Shown here piece after piece: positions 45,371 to 57,297 of a stretch of DNA of 64,000 nucleotides. Location of the stretch: NCBI GenBank assembly GCA_011799875.1, contig CM022302.1, positions 202,412,086-202,476,085 of the forward strand. Reading direction: 5' to 3'. How positions within the stretch are numbered: position 1 is the stretch's first letter; every line of letters starts with the position of its first letter. The notes beneath the pieces were generated by a model. That model was not told the origin of the DNA and did no database searches. It was given only the letters and a program-made list of their open reading frames with translations. The position numbers and the translations under genes are program-made. The DNA is from Thinopyrum elongatum. Taxonomy: Eukaryota; Streptophyta; Magnoliopsida; Poales; Poaceae.

Positions 45371-47993
45371 CACTCGACAGTAACGCTGCAGTGTCGTTAC
45401 AACTAAGGGGTGAAGTGCGGTGCCGGGGCCTGGTCTTCAATCCCGTTGATCGGGTCTTCTGATAATCCAGCGGGGCAGTCGGGACTAGTGGGGTCACTGA
45501 TAGGTCTCTACCCAGCATATACTAAGCAGTCTAGGTTATGCAGGTAATTATCAACAACAGGTTACAATAAACAGGCTATGCATCAGAATAGGTAAAGCAG
45601 CAGCAGCAGCAATTCTAATGCAAACATGAGAAAATAGAATGGGCAATATCGATATGCTCAAGGGGGGGGGGGGCTTGCCTGGTTGCTCGGCGGCAAGGGC
45701 GAGGTTGTCAATGGTGTTGCGGGGCTCCGGAGCTGTGTCGGTACCGGGAATTGCGTCGGGGTCTAACGAGAGAGAAGAGGGGGAGGAAACAGTAAATATA
45801 AAGCAAACAAGAGCTTGACATGACAATACGCAGTGCCGGGTGTGCCTTAACGTATGGTTGCACGACAACGAGGAAGGGGGAATCCATCCGGGAATGTTTT
45901 CCCGGTTCCGGACAGTTGTCAGACAGATGACCGGAGGGGAACGGTTCCATGTTTGGGTAGCTAGGGACGCGTGACGGACGAACGGACCGCGTATCCGGAT
46001 TCGCCTCGTCATTCTGAGCAACTTTCATGTATAAATTTTTTCGATCGGAGTTACGGATTGTTTTATATGATTTTCTAAGTTTTATTAATCATTTGGAATT
46101 GTTTTAATCCAGAAAAATCATTATTACATAAGCCTGATGTCATGCTGACATCAGCAGTCAACTTTGACCGTTGACTGGTCAAACTGACCAGTGGGTCCCA
46201 CTGTCATTGTCACAGTTTTAATTAAACAGGGTTAATTAGTTTATTTAAGTGATTAGGTTAATTAACTAGTTTTAATTAAATTAATTAATTCACTAATTAA
46301 CTTATTTATTTATTTATATACCCTTTTTTTACAGGGGCGGGCCCCGTTCGTCAGCGACCCAGGGGGCCTTATCGGGCACACGGGCGCGGGTGGGCGCCGC
46401 CCGAGCTGGCGCGGGCGCGGGCTACTGGGGGCCGGCGCCGTCGGCTGTGGCCGCGGCCGCTGCTGGAGCAGCAGCAGCAAGGGGCCGGCACGGCGAGCGG
46501 GGCGGGTGGCTGGCCGGAGCGTCGACGGCCAGTGGCGTGGTGGCGGCTGCGGGTGGACGCGGAGCAGGGGTGAACGGCGCGCGCGGGTTGCAGCAGGCGC
46601 GGGACAAGGCGCAGGCCGCCGAGGTTGGGTGGCCGGGCGCGGTGCCGAGCGCGTCGACGTGAGGCGGGCTGGGCGCGTGCAGCGAGCGACGCAGGCGAGC
46701 ACGGACGCGCGCGACAACGGGTGGCGTGGTGCGGAGAATGCAGCAGCGGGGCGCGGTAGCAGTGGCGCGCGGCGAGCAGGGGAGGGAGCGAGCGAGGCAC
46801 GCGACTGCGGAGGTGCGCGACCATGGGTGGGCACGCGCAGGGTGTGCGCGCAGCTGCGGGGTGCATAGGCGCGGTGAGCGCGGGGCGGAACGGCCATGGG
46901 CGACGGCGGCGGCCAAGGGGAAGGGGAAGACGGGGTTCCTCACCCTGGGTGTAGGGTCAAGGGCAGCGGCTCGAGCTCGAGGAGGAGGACGGGGACGGCG
47001 GTATGGACGAGGCGGCGAGGGCGTGGCGGCTCCTGCGATGGGCGACGGGGTCAAGCGCGGGCACGGGGTGGTCGATTGCCCCGATCCAAATTGGATCGGG
47101 GGGGGGGGAGGAGAGAGCGAGTGGGGGGGGGGGGGAATGGTGTCGGTGGGGCTAGGGTTTCTGTCGCCCAGGGGGTTAAAGGGGGAGTGGGTGGGCCGGC
47201 TGGGCTGAGGCCCAGTTAGGCCAGGGTGGTTTTCTTCTCTTTTTATTTTTGCTTTATTCCTTCTGCCTTTTTCTTTTTACTTATTCCTATACTCTGTTTT
47301 GTAAATAGTTAGGCCTCAAACTGACTTTTATAAAATATGGCACTTGTGCCATTAAATGCTAGACACTATCTACTACTGTCAAAAATTGGTTTGGAGACAA
47401 TTGGAGTTCACACAAATTTTATAATAAATAAAAGGTATTAAACCTTGCTGCTTTGATAATGTTAGAGCCACCTAATTAATTTATTAATTGTTGATTACAA
47501 TTTTAGAATGGTCTCTGGAATATTAGCCATTTAATGAACATGTTAGTTTCTGGTTTGAACAACTTTTATTTTTCACTTTTAGTTTGAATTTCCATTTGAC
47601 TTTGAATTTGAAAAGAGATAGGATCCAAATGATGTTTAAGCACTGTTGATCATGATGACATGGCATAATCAAAAGGAGATTACTGTGGCTAACCACTGGG
47701 GGTGTTACATCCCTCCCCTGTTCACGGGGGGTTGGCGTGTCGGCCATCCGGCCGCCAGCTAGCGCCGTGTCGGCCATCGGCCAGCTGCTCCCCCCCTACA
47801 AAACTCCAGCGACCACCTCCCGTCGCCGTCGCCGAACCCTAAACCCCCTCCCTTTCCCCTCACCTCGCCTTGCTTCCCCCATGGTGGAACCGCCGCCCTC
47901 GACACCGTCGTGCTCCTCTGCACCGCCACCTTGCCGTCGCCGTTCGCAGTCGTCCTCGACCGCCTCCACGACGGCTACCCCGAGCCTCGCCGC

Positions 47994-49063
47994 TGCTACT
48001 TCTTGAGCTTGCGTTGATTTTTCCCTTGAAGAGGAAAGGGTGATGCAGCAAAGTAGAGATAAGTATTTCCCTCAGTTAAGAACCAATGTATCAATCCAGT
48101 AGGAGGCACAAGCAAGTCTCCAATCTATGCACCTGCACAAACTAACAAACACTTGCACTCAACGCGAAAAAGGGGTTGCCAATCCCTTCACGGTCTCGAA
48201 CAAGAGTGAGATCTAATAGAGATAGGTATAAAAGATTACTAAAACGTAAAACAAAGTAAAACCAAATAAATTGCAGCAATGTATTTTTGGGTTTTTTGGT
48301 TTATAGATCTGAAAATATATGATGTAAAATAGACCCGGGGGCCATAGGTTTCACTAGAGGCTTCTCTCTTGAAAGAAAACATATGGTGGGTGATCAAATT
48401 ACTGTCGTGCAATTGATAGAAAAGCGCAAAGTTATGACGATATCCAAGGCAATGATTATGAATATAGGCATCACGTCCGTGTCAAGTAGACCGAAACGAT
48501 TCTGCATCTACTACTATTACTCCACACATCGACCGCTATCCAACATGCATCTAGATATTAAGTTCATAAGAACGGAGTAACGCCTTAAGTAAGATGACTT
48601 GATGTAGAGGGATAAACTCAAGCAATATGATGAAAACCCCATCTTTTTATCCTTGATGGCAACAATACAATACGTGCCTCGCTACCCCTTCTGTCACTGG
48701 GTGAGGACACCGCAAGATTGAACCCAAAACTAAGCACCTCTCCCATTGCAAGAAGAACCAATCTAGTTGGCCAAACCAAACCGATAATTCGTAGAGAAAT
48801 ACAAAGATATTTAATCATGCATAAAAGAGTTCAGAAAAGACTCAAATAATATTCATAGATAATCTGATCATAAATCCACAATTCATCGGATCTCGACAAA
48901 CACACCGCAAAAGGATATTACATCGGATAGAACTCCAAGAACATCGAGGAGAACATTGTATTGGAGATCAAAGAGAGAGAAGAAGCCATCTAGCTAGCTA
49001 TGGACCCGTAGGTTTGTGGTAAACTACTCACGCTTCATCGGAAGAGCAGCAAGGTTGATGTAG
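47994..49063 (-). repeat. 3' LTR of the gag-protease element, truncated
   Basis: Begins TGCTACTTCTTGAGC and aligns with 55718-56792. It switches after 'ggttgatgtagag' to internal sequence at 49064. About 500 bp at the far end of the LTR, and the polypurine tract, are missing. Confidence 0.8.
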
Positions 49064-50415
49064 AGCTATAAGTGTATGAAAGCTCAAAAAGAAACTAAGT
49101 GGGTGTGCATCCAACTTGCTTGCTCACGAAGACCTAGGGCAATTTGAGGAAGCCCATCATTGGAATATACAAGCCAAGTTCTATAATGAAAAATTCCCAC
49201 TAGAATATGGAAGTGACAAAATAGGAGACTCTCTATCATGAAGATCATGGTGCTACTTTGAAGCACAAGTGTGGAAAAAGGATAGTAACATTGTCCCTTC
49301 TCTCTTTTCTCTCTATTGTTTTCATTTTTTGTTTGGGCTTCTTTTGGCCTCTTTTATTTTTTTTGTAAAGTCCAGAGACTCATCCCAACTTGTGAGGGAA
49401 TCATAGCTTCTATCATCCTTTCCTCACATGGGACAATGCTCTAATAATGATGATCATCACACTTTTATTTACTTACAACTCGATACTAGAACAAAATATG
49501 ACTCTATATGAATGCCTCCGGCGGTGTACCAGGATGTGCAATGATCAAGAGTGACATGTATAAAAAATATGAACGGTGGCCTTGCCACAAATACTATGCC
49601 AACTACATGATCATGCAAAGCAATATGACAATGATGATGCGTGTCATAACAAACGGAACGGTGGAAGTTGCATGACAATATATCTCAGAATGGCTATGGA
49701 AATGCCATAATAGGTAGGTATGGTGACTGTTTTGAGGAAGGTATATGGTGGGTTTAATGCACCGGCGAAAGTTGCACGGTACTAGAGAGGCTAGCAATGG
49801 TGGAAGGGTGATAGTGCGTATAATCCATGGACTCAACATTAGTCATAAAGAACTCACATACTTATTGCAAAAAATCATTAGCTATCGAAACAAAGTACTA
49901 CACGCATGCTCCTAGGGGGATAGATTGGTAGGAAAAGACCATCGCTCGTCCCCGACCGCCACTCATAAGGAAGACAATCAAAGAATAAATCATGCTCCGA
50001 CTTCATCACATAACGGTTCACCATACGTGCATGCTACGGGAATCACAAACTTTAACACAAGTATTTCTACCAATCCACAATTACTCACTAGCATGACTCT
50101 AATATCACCATCTTTATATCTCAAAACAAATGCAAGTAATCAAACTTCTCATCTTATTCAACGCTCTTTATATGAAAGTTTTTATTATATCCCTCTTGGA
50201 TGCCCATCATATTAGGACTAAATTCATAACCTAAGAAAATTACCATGCTGTTTAGAGACTCTCAAAATAATATAAGTGAAGCATGAGAGTTCAACAATTT
50301 CTATAAAATAAAGCCACCGCCGTGCTCTAAAAAGATATAAGTGAAGCACTAGAGCAAACTGCCTAGCTCAAAAAATATAAGTGAAGCACATAGAGTATTC
50401 TAATAAATTCACGAT
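49064..50415 (-). other. 3' non-coding internal region of the gag-protease element, part 1
   Basis: AT-rich, with repeated 'atataagtgaagca' segments (50270-50395). Short frames here carry no recognised domain. Continuous with 52742 once the nested solo LTRs are removed. Confidence 0.6.
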
Positions 50416-51067
50416 TGTCGGGGTACACAAATAGGGGTGTATGTTTCCCCCGACATGTGCACGGATAGTGGGCCTCTGCCCCGACAGCCAAGGCTCAGCA
50501 AGAATGCAGCTACACCAAGCATCCAAATCAAGACCAAGCCAGAGAAGCAGCTCTTTGAGAGATCAAAGGGCGGATCAAGAAGACCAAGACAAGTCAAGGG
50601 AAAAAGATATCACCTTGGGAAGGCCTCCCTTGCCGGGAAGAAGAGCCTGGTCAGGTCGAGGCCACCCCGAGGACAAGTCCAGGATTCCCCCGGCAGGCTT
50701 GCCGGGGCCGCCACGGGAAAATCCCCCCCCCCCCCGCCAAGGCTCCACCGCTCCACCGCACCGCGATGCAAGTCACCTATCAATGTGGTGTCGACCCCTC
50801 GAGATGATTAAGTGGCCTCTGCTAAGCACGTGGCGGCCATTTGGAAAGCAGATTACCTATAGATGACACCTGTCCAGCAGCGTGTCAAGCAGATAAGTAG
50901 AAGGTGATTAAGCGGCACGGCAGGCTTGCCGGGCTTCATCCTCAGCATGACACCTAGCAGTGCATTTAATGAACTTTGTCCTAACTGCCAGAGTTAGGTA
51001 TGATAGCACTGTTAGCTATCTAATCACTAGATAATGATTATTTTGCCATTGTGGTTACCCCTTAGCC

Positions 51068-51076
51068 TATAAAAGG
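51068..51076 (+). promoter_or_regulatory. TATA box in solo LTR
   Basis: CCTATAAAAGGAGGG context, about 650 bp after the LTR start, followed by an Arg/His-coding-free GC-rich leader. Assigned by motif. Confidence 0.55.
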
Positions 51077-51303
51077 AGGGCCATGGCAAACTAGAGAGGG
51101 ATGCGGACCCCCTCACACTTGTACGCACGTGGCTGCTCTCCCCGAGGAACCCTTGCCGGGCTTGAGCATTGCGTGTTCTTCCACTCAATCCACCAAAGGA
51201 GTAGGGTTTTACACTATCCAGCGGCCCGAACCTGGGTAAAAACCACCAGTGTCACCACCGTCGTGTTGTCCCATGGCTTCTGCTCTTTGTGCAACATGAT
51301 CTC

Positions 51304-52671
51304 TGATGTCTACTACACAACCTTTCACCTTGTGGACGTTGTTGGGCCTCCAAGTGCAGAGTTTTGTAGGACAGTAGCAAATTTCGCTCAAGTGGATGAC
51401 CTAAGGTTTATTAATCTGTGGGAGGCGTAGGATGAAGATGGTCTCTCTCAAACAACCCTGCAACCAAATAACAAAGAGTCTCTTGTGTCCCCAACACACC
51501 CAATACAATGGTAAATTGTATAGGTGCACTAGTTCGGTGAAGAGATGGTGATACAAGTGTAATATGGATGGTAGATATAGGTTTTTGTAATCTGAAAATA
51601 TAAAAACAGCAAGGTAACTAGTAACAAAAGTGAGCAAAAACGGTATTGCAATGCTTGGAAACAAGGCCTAGGGTTCATACTTTCACTAGTGCAAGTTCTC
51701 TCAACAATGATAACATAATTAGATCACATAACAATCCCTCAACGTGCAACAAAGAATCACTCCAAAGTTTCTATCGGAGAACATAGGACGAAAACGTGCA
51801 TCAACCCCTATGCATAGATTACCCCAATGTCACCTCGGGAATCCGCGAGTTGAGTGCCAAAACATACATCAAGTGAATCAATAGAACATCCCATTGTCAC
51901 CACAGATATCCCATCGCAAGACATACATCAAGTGTTCTCAAATCCAATACTCAATCCAACATAACGGAACCTCAAAGAGCAAGACTCAATTCATCACAAC
52001 AAGATATAGAGAGGGAAGAAACACCATATGATCCAACTACAATAACAAAGCTCGCGGTACATCAAGATCATGCCAAATCAAGAACACGAGAGAGAGAGAG
52101 AGAGATCAAACACATAGCTACTGGTACATACCCTCAGACCCGAGGGTGAACTACTCCCTCCTCGTCATGGAGACCGCTGGGATGATGAAGATGGCCACCG
52201 GTGATGGTTTCCCCCTCCGGCAGGGTGCCGGAACGGGCTCCCGATTGATTTTTCGTGGCTACAGAGGCTTGCGGCGGCGGAACTCCCGATCTAGGTTTAT
52301 TTCTTGAGTTTTCTCTATTTATAGGAGTTTTTGGCGTCGGGGACAAGTCAAGGGGGTCCACGAGACGGCGGCAAGGCAGGGGGCACGCCCTAGGGGGGCG
52401 GGGCGTGCCCCCCACCCTTGTGGTTGCCTCGGGACTCCTCTCTGGTATCTTTTCGCTCCAGTATTTTTTATATTTTCCAAAAATATTCGCCGTAAATTTT
52501 CAGCTCATTCCGAGAACTTTTATTTCTGCACAAAAAATGACACCACGGTAGTTCTGCTGAAAACAGCGTCAGTCCGGGTTAGTTCTAATAAAATCATACC
52601 AAAACCATATAAAATTGTTGTAAACATGGCATGTATACTTCATAAATTATAGATACGTTGGAGACGTATCA
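51304..52671. mobile_element. Solo Gypsy LTR with TSD ATCTC (innermost insertion)
   Basis: 1368 bp, TGATGTCTACTACACAACC to ...GTTGGAGACGTATCA, flanked by exact ATCTC (51299-51303 and 52672-52676). No internal region. It shares the GACGTATCA terminus with the LTRs at 40130 and 55718 but differs at the other end. It contains a short (GA)n run at about 52089-52107. Confidence 0.88.
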
Positions 52672-52741
52672 ATCTCCCCCTTGCTGAATCGCAAAGGGGC
52701 TCATAGCCCCATAGGTGATCGTGATCCCCCATGATAACGAT

Positions 52742-53695
52742 TCATGCGTGTCCCTCTCAAAAGATGTGTACAGCAAGGATGATTGTGGCAAACTAAAAAG
52801 CAAAGACTCATATCATACTAGACGCTCCAAGCAAAACACATATCATGTGGTGAATAAAAATATAGCCTCAAGTAAATTTACCGATGGACGAAGACAAAAG
52901 AGGGGATGCCATCCGGGGCATCCCCAAACTTAGATGCTTGGTTGTCCTTGAATATTACCTTGGGGTGCCTTGGGCATCCCCAAGCTTAGGCTCTTGCCAC
53001 TCATTATTCCATTGTCCATCAAATCTTTACCCGAAACTTGAAAACTTCACAACACAAAACTCAACAGAAAACTCATAAGATCCGTTAGTATAATAAAGTA
53101 AATCACCACTTTAGGTACTGTTGTGAACTCATTATTTATATATATTGGTGTAATATCTACTGTATTCCAACTTCTCCATGGTTCATATCCCCCAATACTA
53201 CCCATAGATTCATCAAAATAAGCAAACAACACATAGAAAACAGAATATGTCAAAAACAGAACAGTCTGTAGTAATATGTAAACTTCGATACTTCTGTAAC
53301 TCCAAAAATTCTGAAAAATTATGAAAATTTAGGTAATTTGTATATAAATCTTGTGTAAAAAATTCAGATGAAAATCACGTTTTTGTGATATATTGAATTT
53401 TTGGCAATGAGCGCAAAAGTTTCTGTTTTTCAGCAAGATCAAATCAACTATCACCATAGACCATCCCAAAGGTCTTGCTTGGCTCAAACACTAATTAAAA
53501 TACCAAAACACAATTACTACAGATGTAATAATGTGTATTTATTGAAAAACAGAACCAAAATAAAAAACATAAAAATAAAATTGGGTTGCCTCCCAACAAG
53601 CGTTATTGTTTAACGCCCCTAGCTAGGCATAAAACATAGATCTAGGTATTGTCATCTTTGATATGCAAACCATAAGTAGCCCTCATAATAGATTC
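52742..53695 (-). other. 3' non-coding internal region of the gag-protease element, part 2
   Basis: Continues 50415 directly. Carries 'gcatccccaaacttag' and 'gcatccccaagcttag' repeats and the segment 'ttgcctcccaacaagcg', features of Triticeae Gypsy internal regions. This is where pol would be expected; no polymerase motif is present. Confidence 0.6.
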
Positions 53696-55683
53696 CTATG
53701 GCAACTTAATTTTCTTTCTTGGAAAGTGTTCCATGCCCTTCCTTAACGGAAATTGAAATCTAATGTTTACTTCTTTCATATCAATAATTGCACCAATCAT
53801 TCTAAGGAAAGGTATACCAAGAATAATAGGACATGTAGGATTGCAATCTATATCAAGCACAATAAAATCTACGGGCACATAATTCCTATTTGCAACAATA
53901 AGAACATCATTAATTCTTCCCATAGGTTTCTTAATAGTGGAATCCGCTAGATGCAAATTCAAAGAACAATCATCAAATTCACGGAAACCTAGCACATCAC
54001 ATAAAGTTTTGGGAATCATGGAGACACTAGCACCCAAATCACACAAAGCATGGCACTCATAATCTTTAATTTTAATCTTAATAGTAGGTTCCCACTCATC
54101 ATAAAGCTTTCTAGGGATCGAAACTTCCAACTCAAGTTTTTCTTCAAAAGATTTCATCATAGCATCAACGATATGTTTAGTAAAAGCTTTATTTTGATTA
54201 TAAGCATGAGGAGAATTCAACATGGATTGCAACAAGGAAATACAATCTATCAAAGAACAATTATCATAATTAAAGTCCTTGAAATCCAAAAGAGTGGGTT
54301 CATCGCTACCTAAAGTTTTGACCTCTCCAATCCCACTTTTATCAATTTTTTCATTAAGATCTTTAAACTCCAAATTATTGGGACGCCTTCTAACTAAAGT
54401 TGACTCATCTCCAGTCCCATATTTATCAAGATTTATATTAGAAAACAAAGATTCAATAGGAGCCACACCAATCACTTTAAGATCTTCATCATTATTTTCA
54501 CAAAAACTAGAAGAACACGCTTTTACAAACCAATCTCGCTTAGCACGCATCCTAGCGGTTCTTTCTTTACATTCATCAATAGAAATTTTAATAGCTTTCA
54601 GAGATTCATTAATATCATGCTTGGGTGGCATAGATCTAATTTTCAAAGAATCAATCTCAAGAGAAATTCTATCAATGTTCCTAGCCAAATCATCAATCTT
54701 GAGCAATTTTTCTTCAACCATAGCATTGAAAACTTTTTGGGAATTAATGAAATCTTTAATATTGTTCTAGAGATCAGAGGGTATTTTATTATAATTTCCA
54801 TAAGAATTGTTGTAGTAATTACCATAATTATTAGAGGAATTACTAGGAAATGGCCTAGGGTTGAAATTACCTCTATACGCGTTATTACCAAAATTGTTCC
54901 TTCCAACAAAATTCACATCCATAGATTCATTATTGTTCTCAATCAAAGTGGACAAAGGCATATCATTAGGATCAATAGGAGCACTCTTACTAGCAATCAA
55001 TTTCATAAGTTCATCCATCTTTCCACTCAAAGTATTAATTTCTTCAATCGCATGCACTTTTTTACTAGTAGAAGATCTTTCGGTACGCCATTGAGAGTAA
55101 TTAGCCATAATATTATCTAGGAGTTTAGTAGCTTCTCCTAATGTAATTTCCATAAAAGTACCTCCCGCAGTGAATCTAAAAGAATTCTAGATGCAAAATT
55201 CAATCCGGCATAAATTTTTTGTATGATCATCCATAAACTTAAACCATGAGTAGGGCAATTTCTTATCATCAATTTCATCCTCTCCCAAGATTGTGCAACA
55301 TGTTCATGATCAAGTTGCTTAAAATTCATTATGTCGTTCCTAAGGGAGATGATCTTAGCGGGAGGAAAGTACTTGGAAATAAAAGCATCTTTACACTTGT
55401 TCCATGAATCAATACTATTTTTAGGCAAAGATGAAAACCAAGTTTTAGCACGATCTCGTAGTGAGAACGGAAATAGTTTCAATTTAACAATATCATTGTC
55501 CACATATTTTTTCTTTTGCATATCGCACAACTCAACGAAAGTATTTAGATGGGATGCGGCATCTTCACTAGGAAGGCCGGAAAATTGATCTTTCATAACA
55601 AGAATACAAGATTCAACAAAGCGGCATTAATTTCAAAAGATTCCGCACTAGTGGCGGGAGCAATCGGAAATTTAACAATCGTC
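53696..55683 (-). pseudogene. gag-protease polyprotein remnant of Gypsy element
   Basis: Reading leftward, a retrotransposon gag domain (about 55596-55138) shows DRAKTWFSSLP, SWNKCKDAFISKYFPP and a QLDHEHVAQSWERMK segment. It is followed by an Asn/Gly/Tyr-rich linker (about 54900-54780), then an aspartic-protease region with the active-site motif CDLGASVSMIP (about 54020) and PIILGIPFLRMIGA. The frame ends at 53696 without entering reverse transcriptase. Lesions: an 8-bp insertion near 55600, a frameshift near 55155, and an in-frame TAG at 54767-54769. Gag would form the virus-like particle and protease would process it; this copy cannot make an intact product. Confidence 0.8.
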
Positions 55684-55717
55684 CGCCTCCACGACGGCTA
55701 CCCCGAGCCTCGCCACC

Positions 55718-57297
55718 GCTACTTCTTGAGCTTGCGTTGATTTTTCCCTTGAAGAGGAAAGGGTGATGCAGAAAAGTGGAGATAAGTATTTCCCTCAGTT
55801 AAGAATCAAGGTATCAATCCAGTAGGAGGCACAAGCAAGTCTCCAATCTATGCACCTGCACAAACTAACAAACACTTGCACTCAACGCGAAAAAGGGGTT
55901 GTCAATCCCTTCATGGTCTCGAACAAGAGTGAGATCTAATAGAGATAGGTATAAAAGATTACTAAAACGTAAAACAAAGTAAAAAACAAATAAATTGCAG
56001 CAAGGTATTTTTGGGTTTTTTGGTTTATAGATCTGAAAATATATGATGGAAAATAGACCCGGGGGCCATAGGTTTCACTAGAGGCTTCTCTCTTGAAAGA
56101 AAACATAAGGTGGGTGAACAAATTACTGTCGAGCAATTGATAGAAAAGCGCAAAGTTATGACGATATCCAAGGCAATGATTATGAATATAGGCATCACGT
56201 CCGTGTCAAGTAGACCGAAACGATTCTGCATCTACTATTATTACTCCACACATCGACCGCTATCCAGCATGCATCTAGAGTACTAAGTTCATAAGAACGG
56301 AGTAACGCCTTAAGTAAGATGACATGATGTAGAGGGATAGACTCAAGCAATATGATGAAAACCCCATCTTTTTACCCTTGATGGCAACAATACAATACGT
56401 GCCTCGCTACCCCTTCTGTCACTGGGTGAGGACACCGCAAGATTGAACCCAAAACTAAGAACCTCTCCAATTGCAAGAAGAACCAATCTAGTTGGCCAAA
56501 CCAAACCGATAATTCGAAGAGAAATACAAAGATATTTAATCATGCATAAAAGAGTTCAGAAAAGACTCAAATAATATTCATAGATAATCTGATCACAAAT
56601 CCACAATTCATTGGATCTCGACAAACACACCGCAAAAGAATATTACATTGGATAGAACTCCAAGAACATCGAGGAGAACATTGTATTGAAGATCAAAGAG
56701 AGAGAAGAAGCCATCTAGCTAGCTATGGACCCGTAGGTCTGTGGTAAACTACTCACGCTTCATCGGAAGGGCAGCAAGGTTGATGTAGAGGCCCTCCGTG
56801 ATCGAATCCCCCTCCGACAGGGTGCTGGAAAAGGCCCCAAGTTGGGATCTCACGGGAACAGAGGCTTGCGGCGGCGGAAAAGTATTTTGGTGGACGCTTC
56901 TGTTGGTTTGGGAATATTTGGGAATTTATAGAGCAAGAATTAGGGTTGGGGGACTCCCGAGGTGTCCACAAGCCAGGGGCACCCCCCCCTCCCAGGGCAC
57001 GACCTGAGGGCTTGTGGGCCCCTCGGGACTCTTCTGACCCCCTCTCCAAGCTCTGTGGATGTCTTCTGGTCCAAGAAAAATCATCGTAAAGTTTTATTCC
57101 GTTTGGACTCCGTTTGATATTCCTTTTCTGTAAAACTCAAAAACAAGGAAAAAACAAAAACTGGCACTGGGCTCTAGGTTAATAGGTTAGTCCCAAAAAT
57201 AATATAAAATAGCATATTAATGCACATAAAACATCCAAAACAGATAATATAATAGCATGGAACAATAAAAAATTATAGATACGTTGGAGACGTATCA
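55718..57297 (-). repeat. 5' LTR of the gag-protease element
   Basis: 1580 bp; the minus-strand reading is TGATACGTCTCCAACG... to ...CTCAAGAAGTAGCG. The terminal TG/CA is mutated on the inner side (CGCTACTT against TGCTACTT at 47994). The outer end abuts the TSD GCCGC at 57298. Confidence 0.82.

Larger units (their letters stand above)
43621..47709 (+). mobile_element. Complete solo LTR (4089 bp) with TSD TCCCT
   Basis: TGTGACGCCCCCGG...GGGTGTTACA, flanked by exact TCCCT (43616-43620 and 47710-47714). Same family as the LTR that hosts it, inserted in opposite orientation. It contains a four-copy TCACCCTCGA motif series (45171-45370), an imperfect ~65 bp tandem repeat (44279-44400), an AT-rich block with TTTA repeats (46290-46325), and a very GC-rich block (46337-47215) ending in G-runs. 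Long GC-rich frames in that block are shadows without recognisable domains. The family name is not recalled with certainty. Confidence 0.85.
50416..52736 (+). mobile_element. Solo LTR with TSD ACGAT, itself carrying another solo LTR
   Basis: Starts TGTCGGGGTACACAAATAGG; TSD ACGAT at 50411-50415 and 52737-52741. Excluding the nested insert, its length is about 950 bp. It contains a TATA box at 51068-51076 and an R-like 'cccgaacctgggtaaa' segment. The last bases read CCCCATGATA instead of an expected CCCCGACA, so the terminus is mutated. The TSD match and restored target continuity support the boundaries. Confidence 0.75.
47994..57297 (-). mobile_element. Non-autonomous Gypsy retrotransposon (gag-protease only) with TSD GCCGC
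   Basis: Flanked by GCCGC at 47989-47993 and 57298-57302. On the minus strand: 5' LTR (57297-55718), gag-protease remnant (55683-53696), ~2.3 kb of non-coding DNA interrupted by solo LTRs, then a truncated 3' LTR (49063-47994). No reverse transcriptase, RNase H or integrase is seen, which matches known Triticeae non-autonomous Gypsy families that keep gag and protease. Odd features: no primer-binding site next to the 5' LTR, and a 33-bp piece of the host flank (47961-47993) is repeated at 55685-55717 in its place. Confidence 0.8.

Noticed and set aside
46310..47208. Long GC-rich frames on both strands (up to 210 codons)
   Set aside because: Low-complexity Ala/Arg/Pro translations inside an LTR, overlapping on both strands and not conserved in the sister LTR.
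47737..48006. Plus-strand frame starting MVEPPPSTPS as a plant gene start
   Set aside because: It crosses the boundary of the Gypsy LTR at 47994 and lies in the GC-rich part of a larger LTR.
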